Source: Candidatus Microgenomates bacterium (lineage in GTDB: Bacteria > Patescibacteriota > Microgenomatia > UBA1406 > GWC2-37-13). From it: a DNA stretch of 7,260 bases. The stretch lies in assembly GCA_016178125.1 (NCBI GenBank), contig JACOTV010000047.1, positions 1-7,260 on the forward strand. Direction: 5' to 3'. The translations under genes and the position numbers were made by a program. The notes under the pieces are model-generated. The model saw only the letters and a list, made by a program, of their open reading frames with translations. It was not told the origin of the DNA and did no database searches. Shown here piece after piece: positions 1 to 6,090 of the stretch; the first letter of the stretch is position 1; each line of letters starts with the position of its first letter.

Positions 1-9
1 CGAAACAAT

Positions 10-1509
10 ATGAATATAAAAATAACATACGATTGGCTGTTGGAATTCTTAGACACTGATGCTGATCCGTATGAATTGCAAAAATATTTGTCACTCTGTG
101 GTCCAGGAGTAGAGCGTATCGAAAAGATAGGTGACGATTATACCTTGGATATCGAAGTCACCACTAACCGCGTTGATATGGCAAGCGTTTTCGGCATCGC
201 CCAAGAAGCACAAGCTATTCTTCCTCGGTTTGGAAAAAAAGCAAAACTGAAACAGAATCCACTGACAGACTTAGGTTTCTCAAGGGTGAATCCAAACGCC
301 GAGACGACGCTTCCTCTTGAGGTCTCGATATCGGAACCAACGCTTGCGTCGCGAATTACCATGATCGTTTTATCAGACATTCATCTTGGAGCATCACCTG
401 AGAAAATAAAACGTCGTTTAGAATTGTGCGATATAAGATCAATCAATAACGCAGTCGACGTAACAAATTACGTCATGCTCGCCGTGGGTCAACCCGCCCA
501 TGTATATGACTATGACCGTATCGGTGGACACAAAATGATATTTCGCGAGAGTCAGAAGGGTGAAGTGCTAAAGACACTTGATGGAAAAGAAATCAAGCTC
601 CCCGGAGGAGACATCGTCGTTGAGGATGGCGACGGCAACCTGATAGATCTCTGCGGAATCATGGGCGGCGAGGGATCGGCGGTAAACGATAATACAAAGA
701 GCGTCGTGCTCTTTATGCAAACATACGATAAAAAGAGAATACGAAAAACATCGATGCTTACCGGGCAACGATCGATGGCGGCGACCTATTTTGAAAAAGG
801 GCTCGACGAAGAACGCGTTGAACCGGCGATCGCGTTCGGCGTACAACTTATGCAGGAGCTAACAAAAGCGAAGGTCTCTTCAACAATCATTGATCTATTT
901 CCAAAACCCAATAAAACCCATTCGATCTCGGTTGATCATGCATATATCGTAACGCGTATTGGTGTCGATATTCCACCTGGTGAAATGAAGGCAATTCTTG
1001 ATAATCTCGGGTTCACCGTTGAATTGTCGGGTAGCATATTGAAAATCAATGTGCCTTTTTGGAGAACTCATGATATCGAAATTCCCGAAGACATCATCGA
1101 AGAAATTGCGCGCATTTATGGATATCACAATTTACCAAACAATCTTCCTCCAGCGGTGTTCATTCGACAACCCAAAGATATAGAACATCTATTCTTGTAC
1201 CAATCTAAAATCAAGTATTTTCTCAAGCATCTTGGTTTGCATGAATCAATGAACTATTCAATGATTTCAGACGAAATGATCGCGAGCATGGATATCAATC
1301 CCTCGCATCACCTAAGACTTGCAAATACCATCTCAGAAGAATTGCAAAGTATGCGTATTTCTTTGTTGCCCTCAATCGTAAAAAACATCAAAGACAATAC
1401 CGGAAAGCGCGACGAACTAAAATTCTTCGAAGTTTCAAAGGTATACTACCCGCACATAAAAAACCAGGCTGATGATTCTTGTCCTCCCGGTCCGGCAACT
1501 GACCTATGA
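10..1509 (+). CDS. pheT: Phenylalanine--tRNA ligase beta subunit, main (5') part, ended early by a frameshift
   Basis: PheT pairs with PheS in the cytoplasmic heterotetramer that charges tRNA-Phe. This frame gives 499 codons. The N-terminal segment (residues 1-70) runs directly from GVERIEKIGDDYTLDIEV into TTNRVDMASVFGIAQEA, so the EMAP/OB tRNA-binding insertion of long PheT proteins such as that of E. coli is absent. A B3/B4 domain follows (about 110-275), with INNAVDVTNYVMLAVGQPAH from about 145 and GIMGG at 216-220. The B5 domain (about 305-375) ends in EIPEDIIEEIARIYGY at 357-372. The start of the catalytic-like core follows (about 385-480), ending in FFEVSKVYYP. The last roughly 15 residues do not look like PheT, and the family continues in the next frame. 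The ATG at 10 suits the family's N-terminus; only 9 bases lie upstream and they hold no Shine-Dalgarno. pheS probably lies just upstream, outside the window. Identity is very secure; whether a full-length protein is made is not. Confidence 0.93.
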   Translation: MNIKITYDWLLEFLDTDADPYELQKYLSLCGPGVERIEKIGDDYTLDIEVTTNRVDMASVFGIAQEAQAILPRFGKKAKLKQNPLTDLGFSRVNPNAETTLPLEVSISEPTLASRITMIVLSDIHLGASPEKIKRRLELCDIRSINNAVDVTNYVMLAVGQPAHVYDYDRIGGHKMIFRESQKGEVLKTLDGKEIKLPGGDIVVEDGDGNLIDLCGIMGGEGSAVNDNTKSVVLFMQTYDKKRIRKTSMLTGQRSMAATYFEKGLDEERVEPAIAFGVQLMQELTKAKVSSTIIDLFPKPNKTHSISVDHAYIVTRIGVDIPPGEMKAILDNLGFTVELSGSILKINVPFWRTHDIEIPEDIIEEIARIYGYHNLPNNLPPAVFIRQPKDIEHLFLYQSKIKYFLKHLGLHESMNYSMISDEMIASMDINPSHHLRLANTISEELQSMRISLLPSIVKNIKDNTGKRDELKFFEVSKVYYPHIKNQADDSCPPGPATDL

Positions 1510-1942
1510 ATTGCGATCAGGGAATGTAGACATGTTCTCAAAAAATATGCAGGTCGATTTTATAGTCGAGGGAAAAACGGTCGGAACAGTCGGTAAATTA
1601 TCTTCGCCACTTCAGGAGAAAAACGGGTTAAAGTCGCCCACATACCTGGCAGGTTTTGATCTTCAATCTCTGATTGACCATGCAAAGTTACTGCCCGAAT
1701 ATATGCAGATTAATCCCCATGCGACGATTAAGCTGGACCTGACAATCGAAAATCCTCAACTATCGTATGCCGACATGGTGGCTCGGGCAAAGGCAACATC
1801 CAATCTTCTCCAAGAAGTTGAATTTGTCGGAAAGTTTAAGTCGAATATTACTGTACGGTTTTATTTCTCGTCTCGCGAAAAAAATATAACCGATGGGGAA
1901 GCACAGGCCGATTTGGAGAAGATCAAAAAAATAATCGCGTAA
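1472..1942 (+). CDS. pheT: Phenylalanine--tRNA ligase beta subunit, C-terminal part in the +1 frame
   Basis: This frame continues PheT and is not an independent gene. From about RQLTYELRSGN it carries the rest of the core and the C-terminal anticodon-binding (FDX-ACB) domain, with ATIKLDLTIENPQLSYADMV, then FVGKFKSNITVRFYFSSREK, and a final helix ending in KKIIA before TAA at 1940-1942. The ATG at 1472 is only the first Met of the open frame and has no ribosome binding site. The true join is probably near 1483-1490. Joining there gives a protein of about 643 residues, a reasonable length for a PheT lacking the EMAP domain. The reading frame is intact over 150 codons beyond the shift. That suggests a recent mutation, a sequencing or assembly error, or recoding, and not an old decayed gene. 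Confidence 0.88.
   Translation: MILVLPVRQLTYELRSGNVDMFSKNMQVDFIVEGKTVGTVGKLSSPLQEKNGLKSPTYLAGFDLQSLIDHAKLLPEYMQINPHATIKLDLTIENPQLSYADMVARAKATSNLLQEVEFVGKFKSNITVRFYFSSREKNITDGEAQADLEKIKKIIA
1483..1490 (+). other. Frameshift site inside pheT
   Basis: The upstream frame reads ...Ser-Cys-Pro-Pro-Gly and stops at TGA 1507-1509. The downstream frame has its last in-frame stop (TAA) at 1457-1459, so the join must lie between about 1460 and 1506. Removing one C from the CCTCCC run (1483-1488) gives Ser-Cys-Pro-Pro-Val-Arg-Gln-Leu-Thr-Tyr, which flows into the C-terminal part. The same product would come from a +1 slip of tRNA-Pro from CCC to CCG at 1486-1489. Exact position within the interval is inferred. 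Confidence 0.7.
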
Positions 1943-1990
1943 GTAGTGACGTGCAAATCTTTTTCATACACTAATTTTACATACTGAGAC

Positions 1991-1996
1991 TATCAT
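1991..1996 (+). promoter_or_regulatory. Possible -10 element for the uracil-DNA glycosylase gene
   Basis: TATCAT lies in the 60-bp gap after pheT and ends 6 nt before the GTG start at 2003, so transcription would begin at or next to the start codon. I see no good -35 hexamer at 16-18 bp, only T-rich DNA around 1961-1967 that is too far away. The gene might instead be read through from pheT. Weak call, supported mainly by the same spacing upstream of recG. Confidence 0.3.
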
Positions 1997-2002
1997 AGCG
2001 AA

Positions 2003-2560
2003 GTGAGTACGTCTCTGGTTCTCAAAATAATCGCGGATGAAATAGCTGCATGTAAAATCTGCAGAGACGCAGGATGGGGGAGGCAGGTATTTGGTGAAGG
2101 GAATCCAAACGCAACAGTTATGTTCGTTGGCGAGGCGCCCGGACGCCAAGAAGCGTTGTCCGGGCGCCCTTTTATAGGTCCATCCGGAAAATTACTGCGC
2201 AAAATGATCCCACAAATCGGGCTTACCGAAGAAGAAGTTTACATAACGAGTCCTGTTAAATATTTCCCTAATCATCGTACTCCCACGGCAGGCGATATTC
2301 TTCATAGTAAAACGCATTTTGCAAAACAAGTTGTCGCTATAAATCCTAAAATAATCGTTCTTCTGGGTCGAACTGCCGCCGAAGCGTTGTTACCGCAGAA
2401 GGTCCTGGTGATGAAAGACCACGGGAAGATGTTTGAGGAGACGGACAGGAAATACTTTTTAACGATTCATCCGGCAGCAGTAGTGCGCTTTAGAAAAAAT
2501 CTCCCGATATTCGTGGAGGATTTTCATAGATTGAAGAATATTATTGCGGATTTGGGGTAG
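2003..2560 (+). CDS. Family 4 uracil-DNA glycosylase with a reduced Fe-S ligand set
   Basis: The enzyme removes uracil from DNA by cutting the base-sugar bond, starting base excision repair. The 185 residues show the family 4 (UDGA-type) fold from end to end: CKIC at 17-20, FGEGNPNA at 30-37, the uracil-pocket motif GEAPG at 43-47, GRPFIGPSGKLL at 54-65, VYITSPVKY at 79-87, PKIIVLLGRTAAEALL at 115-130, and the catalytic-loop motif HPAA at 156-159. Classical family 4 enzymes bind a [4Fe-4S] cluster through four cysteines. Only Cys17 and Cys20 remain here; the third position is Tyr87 and the fourth falls at about Ser102 (neighbour His101). The GTG at 2003 is the only normal start after the in-frame TGA at 1985-1987, and it puts CKIC where the family has it. 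No Shine-Dalgarno is visible. The last 20 bp overlap the convergent PBP gene. Family assignment is firm; the cluster state is unknown. Confidence 0.93.
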   Translation: MSTSLVLKIIADEIAACKICRDAGWGRQVFGEGNPNATVMFVGEAPGRQEALSGRPFIGPSGKLLRKMIPQIGLTEEEVYITSPVKYFPNHRTPTAGDILHSKTHFAKQVVAINPKIIVLLGRTAAEALLPQKVLVMKDHGKMFEETDRKYFLTIHPAAVVRFRKNLPIFVEDFHRLKNIIADLG

Positions 2561-5096
2561 GTTGTCCTTCATCCCAGTTTTTCTTGACGCCGATTTTAAT
2601 AGTAGAAGATCCTTCTTTATCCTTTTCGTTTTTCACAACTACCTTAATTTCGTACACACCATCGGGCACATTAAATGTTTCATCAAGGTCTGAACGATTT
2701 CCATCGCGGTTCCATTTTTCTTCATTATTGAAAAAAATCTTGGTACTTTTTATAGGAGCAATCGAAGTAATAGTTGCTTTTACGTTTACGTTATTGTCGT
2801 CAACACGCGCATGATCACTGGGGGTTTTAATGGACACAGCGACGTCGTCTTGGCGTGCGTCAGAGTTTTCTGTCGGGAACTTAAATTTTTCGTCTCCTTT
2901 GTCGCCTTGTTCTTTGCTCCACGCATTTATTGCCTCCTGCCAGCGGTTCTTACCGTCTCCTGAAACGGGATCATTTTCAGTAATCACCACAAAGTCCTTT
3001 TCGTCATAATTATTTGTGCGAATTTCTACATCGTTTGCTAATTTTCCGGTGGATTTTGATATCTTTAGCTTTTTATAAAACGGAGAAATATCTTTGGGTT
3101 CGGTTCCGTCGATAAAATATTCTGAACGGGTAGGGTAGCCATCTTTAGGAAGTCCCCCCAAGAAGCCATCGATTACGACCGCCTTAACTTTATCGGGCTT
3201 GGCCATTATGCCATCTTTATATTCCTTTGCCAATAGTGCTCGCATGATACGACTCCATATTGGCGAGGCACCTGTCACCCCCGAGGCAATCTTGGGATTC
3301 ATCGGCGAATTGTCGTTATTCCCCACCCACACGCCAACAGTTACATCGTTGGTAAATCCGATGGTCCAGTTATCGCGCTTATCGTTTGTAGTACCTGTTT
3401 TAACAGCGACCGTTTTCCCGGGGATATTGAGATACGAACTGGGGCCAAACGCATCCATGCGGGCATTATTGTCAGACAAAATATGCGAAATAAGGAATGT
3501 TGATTCCGGCGAAATCACTTGCCTTTCAGGGGTATCTTTTTTTGTAAAAAGAGTCTTCCCCTTGAAGTCTTTTATTTCAGTAATGGCCGATAATTCGCGT
3601 TGCTTTCCCTCACGCGCGAACACCGAAAATGCGCCGGTCATATCAAGGAGGGTTGTTTCTCCGCCTCCCAGGGTTATGGCAAGACCAAATCGATTAATAT
3701 TTGCCTGGGTAGGTGCAAAACTTTCAAGTCCCATCGCTTCGGCCTTTTTCAAAAAATCACGTACCCCAACCATCGCAAGCATCTTAACCGCAGGTATGTT
3801 GTACGAATTACCAAGCGCAAACCTCACTTGCACGGGCCCTCGGAATTTACCGTCGTAATTTACTGGCTCGTAATTTTTATCAGCACCATCGGGGAACTGA
3901 GTTTTAAGGTCCATGATTACGGTCGAGGGGGTGTATCCTTTTTCAAAAGCCGTAGCGTAAGTAATGGGTTTAATGGTCGATCCCGGCTGACGCATACCTA
4001 CTGCGGCATTGAATTTTCCATAGTCTTGATTGTTGTAGTCATACGATCCAACCATTGCCAAGACTTCACCACTTTTGGAATCGAGTACAACAGCTGCGCC
4101 ATTTCCAACGTCGTATCCTTTGAGTTTTTCAATTTCTTCTTTAACGATCTTTTCGGCGGACTGTTGAACATCTCGCTTAAGTGTTGTCTTTACACGAATT
4201 CCTTGGTCCAACAGTTTTACGCCGTATTCCTTTTCGATGAGTTCTTTTACATAGAAAACAAAATGGGGGGCCGTGATAGCAAGTTTTGGAACCGTAAATT
4301 TGAGCTTTTCTAGTTCTTTCAATGCCTTATCTTCGTCTTCACGTTTTATATATCCGTCTTCACGCATGCGGCGAAGCACGTCTTTGGTGCGAGGCTTCCA
4401 CGCATCTTTTTCGCCGATAAATGGCGAGAACCGAGAGGGCGACTGGGGGAGTCCGGCAATAAACGCAGACTCAAGAATAGTGAGATCTTTGGGTGCTTTA
4501 TCAAAATATCCACGCGCCGCAGACCCGACGCCCCAGAAACTTCCTCCATAAGGCACCTCGTTTAAATACATGTTCAGAATTTGGTCTTTGGTATATCGGC
4601 GCTCAACTTCGGTTGCGAGAATAATCTCTTTAATTTTGCGGCTCGGCGTTTGACGTGCATCAAGGAGTACATTCTTGATGAGCTGCTGAGTTATAGTCGA
4701 TCCTCCCTGAAATCCTTGCTTAGTAACGATTGAGAAGAGTGCGCGGATAATACCGGTTTCTGAGAATCCCTTATGGCGATAAAAATTCTTGTCTTCTATT
4801 GCAACGGTTGCATCCTTCACATATTTTGAAATTTCGTTTGACTCGACAGGTACACGATTGCGATCTTTATACATTTCAAATAACACTTTTCCATCACGGT
4901 CATAGAATACGGTCGCAGACTGAGCGGTTTGTGAGAGTTTACCAGGCGCCGGAAGGTCGCGCGAGAACCACGCAAATACTCCAAACATGCCAATTACCCC
5001 AACAAGAATAAGACCGACTACAACTAAGAGTAACCGATTAGTAAAGCGGGGCTTGCGAGACGAACGCCGAGAGCGCATAGGACGGTTCTGATGCAT
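2541..5096 (-). CDS. Bifunctional class A penicillin-binding protein (PBP1A family) with C-terminal Ig-like domain
   Basis: This membrane-anchored enzyme polymerises lipid II glycan strands and cross-links them outside the cell. Numbered from the ATG at 5096 (851 residues), a basic cytoplasmic tail (RSRRSSRKPRFTNR, 8-21) precedes one membrane segment (22-44). The GT51 glycosyltransferase domain (about 60-230) has AIEDKNFYRHKGF with the catalytic Glu101, GGSTITQQLIKN (131-142), RKIKEIILATEVER (153-166) and QILNMYLNEVPYGG (172-185). The transpeptidase domain (about 330-630) has all three motifs: SxxK at Ser373-Lys376 (STIK), SxN at 431-433 (SYN) and KTG at 566-568. A charged linker leads to a beta-rich Ig-like module (about 750-838) ending DGVYEIKVVVKNEKDKEG. 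ATG 5078, just before the basic tail, is the alternative start; the open frame back to 5210 gives an unlikely N-terminus. No Shine-Dalgarno is visible. The gene probably shares a transcript with the unknown gene upstream. Function is very secure; the exact start is not. Confidence 0.93.
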   Translation of the reverse strand: MHQNRPMRSRRSSRKPRFTNRLLLVVVGLILVGVIGMFGVFAWFSRDLPAPGKLSQTAQSATVFYDRDGKVLFEMYKDRNRVPVESNEISKYVKDATVAIEDKNFYRHKGFSETGIIRALFSIVTKQGFQGGSTITQQLIKNVLLDARQTPSRKIKEIILATEVERRYTKDQILNMYLNEVPYGGSFWGVGSAARGYFDKAPKDLTILESAFIAGLPQSPSRFSPFIGEKDAWKPRTKDVLRRMREDGYIKREDEDKALKELEKLKFTVPKLAITAPHFVFYVKELIEKEYGVKLLDQGIRVKTTLKRDVQQSAEKIVKEEIEKLKGYDVGNGAAVVLDSKSGEVLAMVGSYDYNNQDYGKFNAAVGMRQPGSTIKPITYATAFEKGYTPSTVIMDLKTQFPDGADKNYEPVNYDGKFRGPVQVRFALGNSYNIPAVKMLAMVGVRDFLKKAEAMGLESFAPTQANINRFGLAITLGGGETTLLDMTGAFSVFAREGKQRELSAITEIKDFKGKTLFTKKDTPERQVISPESTFLISHILSDNNARMDAFGPSSYLNIPGKTVAVKTGTTNDKRDNWTIGFTNDVTVGVWVGNNDNSPMNPKIASGVTGASPIWSRIMRALLAKEYKDGIMAKPDKVKAVVIDGFLGGLPKDGYPTRSEYFIDGTEPKDISPFYKKLKISKSTGKLANDVEIRTNNYDEKDFVVITENDPVSGDGKNRWQEAINAWSKEQGDKGDEKFKFPTENSDARQDDVAVSIKTPSDHARVDDNNVNVKATITSIAPIKSTKIFFNNEEKWNRDGNRSDLDETFNVPDGVYEIKVVVKNEKDKEGSSTIKIGVKKNWDEGQPTPNPQ
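2554..2585 (+). terminator. Candidate Rho-independent terminator for the glycosylase gene
   Basis: The last codons of the glycosylase and the bases after them can fold into a stem. Bases 2554-2558 (GGGGT) pair with 2571-2575 (ATCCC, one G-U pair). Bases 2559-2561 (AGG) pair with 2566-2568 (CCT). There is a two-base bulge at 2569-2570 and a TTGT loop at 2562-2565. A T-run follows at 2578-2582. The stem is imperfect, and the DNA also encodes the C-terminus of the opposing PBP gene, so its sequence is under other constraints. Modest confidence. Confidence 0.35.
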
Positions 5097-5899
5097 CCAA
5101 CAAAAATAAATCTGCTGTCGTCGGCTGAAGGCATGGTGCCATTCTGACCTTTTAACAATGGCGTAACGTCTGCGCGCATACCGGTTTCCATTTTCATAGG
5201 ATATTCGCACCCATTATATTCGCCGACTTCGGCCACATACGAGTAATTTTTGAATGACAATAAAAACCCACCGCTCCCGCTTGCAGAGTTGGCTATCATG
5301 CTCGGCATCAGTGCCACGAGTTGTGAGCGTCGATCGATAGCAGTGTTTATAAATTCGGGCAGCGCAAGCATTGCTTTTTGGTCACTAAGCACGGGAATCT
5401 GATCAGGGTCTATTTCTTCGGCTACTTGTCGGGATCGGGTATACCAGCCGGCAGCTCGCGTTCTAAATATATCTAGCTCAGGCATTGGCGTTCTAACCGT
5501 ATGAAAGTATTGACGATATGTTTGCTCACTAAAATTATCGGTAAGGTCTTCATACCACTGAGGTCTATCACAGAGATTATCGAAGTCATGTATGAATTCT
5601 TGTTCATGATAAGACATGATTCTATCTCTCTGCAACAAGTCAGTGTGTGGTTCTTTTGTTGCTACCTGACGGTAGGCATAAGATCTGAGCATCTGCGTGA
5701 GTGCGTTTGAATCATACCGATCACCAACCGCTATAAGTGCGGCGTGCGCACCAGGCAACCAGCTACCTCGAATTAGGCCCTGTATCTCTTCGGTATTTAA
5801 TAACCCTCGACGCTCTTTTAGGGCATAAGAAGCCTCCCAACCAAGATGGGTATTTGCTGTGCCAGACCTTAACAGGTGCGTTTGTATTTCACTCCTCAT
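5024..5899 (-). CDS. Hypothetical protein of unknown function, 291 residues
   Basis: I do not recognise this protein. It is mostly polar and probably soluble, rich in Arg, Asp, Glu, Tyr and Leu through residues 1-200, with likely helical stretches such as SNALTQMLRSYAYRQV (64-79). A Ser/Gly-rich turn, SASGSGG, lies at 205-211. I see no signal peptide, catalytic signature or repeat. The C-terminus from about 264 turns hydrophobic (FIFVGCIRTVLCALGVRL), but residues 268-291 lie in DNA that also encodes the start of the PBP, so this tail may be shaped by the overlap and not by its own role. The ATG at 5899 is the first start after an in-frame TAA at 5915-5917, and a good promoter sits just upstream. 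Its position before the PBP gene on the same strand suggests cotranscription and possibly an envelope-linked role, which is inference only. The length and the promoter argue for a real gene. Confidence 0.72.
   Translation of the reverse strand: MRSEIQTHLLRSGTANTHLGWEASYALKERRGLLNTEEIQGLIRGSWLPGAHAALIAVGDRYDSNALTQMLRSYAYRQVATKEPHTDLLQRDRIMSYHEQEFIHDFDNLCDRPQWYEDLTDNFSEQTYRQYFHTVRTPMPELDIFRTRAAGWYTRSRQVAEEIDPDQIPVLSDQKAMLALPEFINTAIDRRSQLVALMPSMIANSASGSGGFLLSFKNYSYVAEVGEYNGCEYPMKMETGMRADVTPLLKGQNGTMPSADDSRFIFVGCIRTVLCALGVRLASPALLIGYS
5103..5108 (-). promoter_or_regulatory. Possible -10 element for the penicillin-binding protein gene
   Basis: On the minus strand TATTTT ends 6 nt before the ATG at 5096, inside the coding sequence of the upstream unknown gene. 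No convincing -35 is seen at 16-18 bp. It would give an essentially leaderless PBP mRNA. The match is low in information and could be chance; read-through from the promoter at 5912-5940 is at least as likely. Confidence 0.22.
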
Positions 5900-5911
5900 A
5901 TGACTTATAGT

Positions 5912-5940
5912 ATTTTACCCGTTCTAGGCTCCTTTTTCAA
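5912..5940 (-). promoter_or_regulatory. Sigma-70-type promoter driving the unknown gene (and probably the PBP gene)
   Basis: On the minus strand TTGAAA (5935-5940, five of six to TTGACA) and TAAAAT (5912-5917, five of six to TATAAT) are separated by exactly 17 bp. Transcription would start about 5905, leaving a leader of some six bases before the ATG at 5899. A second hexamer, TACTAT (5907-5912), lies closer to the start but has no matching -35. This is the best two-box promoter in the window. Confidence 0.62.
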
Positions 5941-5954
5941 CTAAAAACATCTAG

Positions 5955-5960
5955 TATAAT
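5955..5960 (+). promoter_or_regulatory. -10 element upstream of the small membrane ORF
   Basis: A perfect TATAAT lies 9 nt before the ATG at 5970, so the transcript would begin about 5967 with almost no leader. The -35 is weak: T-rich DNA, TTTTTC or TTTTCA, at 5933-5939 with 15-16 bp spacing. That DNA overlaps the -35 of the divergent promoter at 5935-5940, so the two promoters may compete for RNA polymerase. Confidence 0.5.
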
Positions 5961-5969
5961 TGATTACAT

Positions 5970-6074
5970 ATGGCAAAGAAAAAAATGACCAAGGAGCTTG
6001 CGATGAAGATTATTATTACTGTTTCAACAGTACTGCTTATTTTGTCTTCACTCGCCCCGATGTTTATGCGCTGA
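5970..6074 (+). CDS. Small single-pass membrane protein or leader peptide, 34 residues
   Basis: The 34-codon frame starts at ATG 5970, ends with TGA at 6072-6074, and lies between a perfect TATAAT and recG. The N-terminus is strongly basic (MAKKKMTKELAMK) and is followed by one hydrophobic stretch, IIITVSTVLLILSSLAPMF, long enough to cross the membrane, ending Met-Arg. The charge pattern predicts the N-terminus inside. A second start is possible at ATG 6003, which has a near-ideal AAGGAG six bases upstream and would give a 23-residue product that is almost all membrane segment. I do not recognise a family. It could be a real microprotein, a leader for recG, or chance; the promoter, the internal ribosome binding site and the amphipathic design favour translation. 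Confidence 0.55.
   Translation: MAKKKMTKELAMKIIITVSTVLLILSSLAPMFMR
5991..5996 (+). promoter_or_regulatory. Shine-Dalgarno site for the internal start at 6003
   Basis: AAGGAG is followed by a 6-nt spacer (CTTGCG) and ATG 6003. It is the only clear Shine-Dalgarno at proper distance from a plausible start in the window. It lies inside the small ORF, in the codons for Lys8-Glu9. It may therefore be either a real ribosome binding site for a 23-residue product or coincidental Lys-Glu codons. Confidence 0.4.
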
Positions 6075-6078
6075 CTTG

Positions 6079-6084
6079 TATAAT
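6079..6084 (+). promoter_or_regulatory. -10 element for recG
   Basis: A perfect TATAAT starts 4 bp after the stop of the small ORF and ends 6 nt before the recG ATG at 6091. The expected transcription start coincides with the A of the start codon, giving a leaderless mRNA. No recognisable -35 is seen at 16-18 bp (that DNA is GC-rich coding sequence of the small ORF), so this promoter may be weak or the gene may also be read from the promoter at 5955. Confidence 0.5.
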
Positions 6085-6090
6085 ACGGGT

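Noticed and set aside
1507..1509. UGA recoded as Gly (genetic code 25 of Gracilibacteria) to explain the early pheT stop
   Set aside because: Reading through this TGA in the same frame gives non-PheT sequence and soon meets TAA near 1595. The conserved C-terminus is in the other frame, and TGA also closes the small ORF at 6072.
1943..1990. Terminator after pheT
   Set aside because: There is a T-rich stretch at 1959-1964, but only about 4 bp of stem can be drawn before it, too weak to call.
3199..4551. Long plus-strand open frames opposite the PBP gene
   Set aside because: They are antisense shadows of a strongly conserved PBP coding sequence, with no start signals and no protein-like domain content.
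5097..5210. N-terminal extension of the PBP to an ATG at 5210
   Set aside because: The added residues are Arg- and aromatic-rich, match nothing expected before a PBP1A membrane anchor, and lie wholly inside the upstream gene. ATG 5096 or 5078 is more natural.
5501..5710. Plus-strand 69-codon frame opposite the unknown gene
   Set aside because: No promoter or ribosome binding site and no recognisable features; best explained as a shadow. The minus-strand frame is far longer and has a promoter.
5928..5933. AAGGAG-like ribosome binding site for the unknown gene (minus strand)
   Set aside because: It lies about 29 nt from the ATG at 5899, too far for initiation, and sits in the spacer of the promoter upstream of the likely transcript start.
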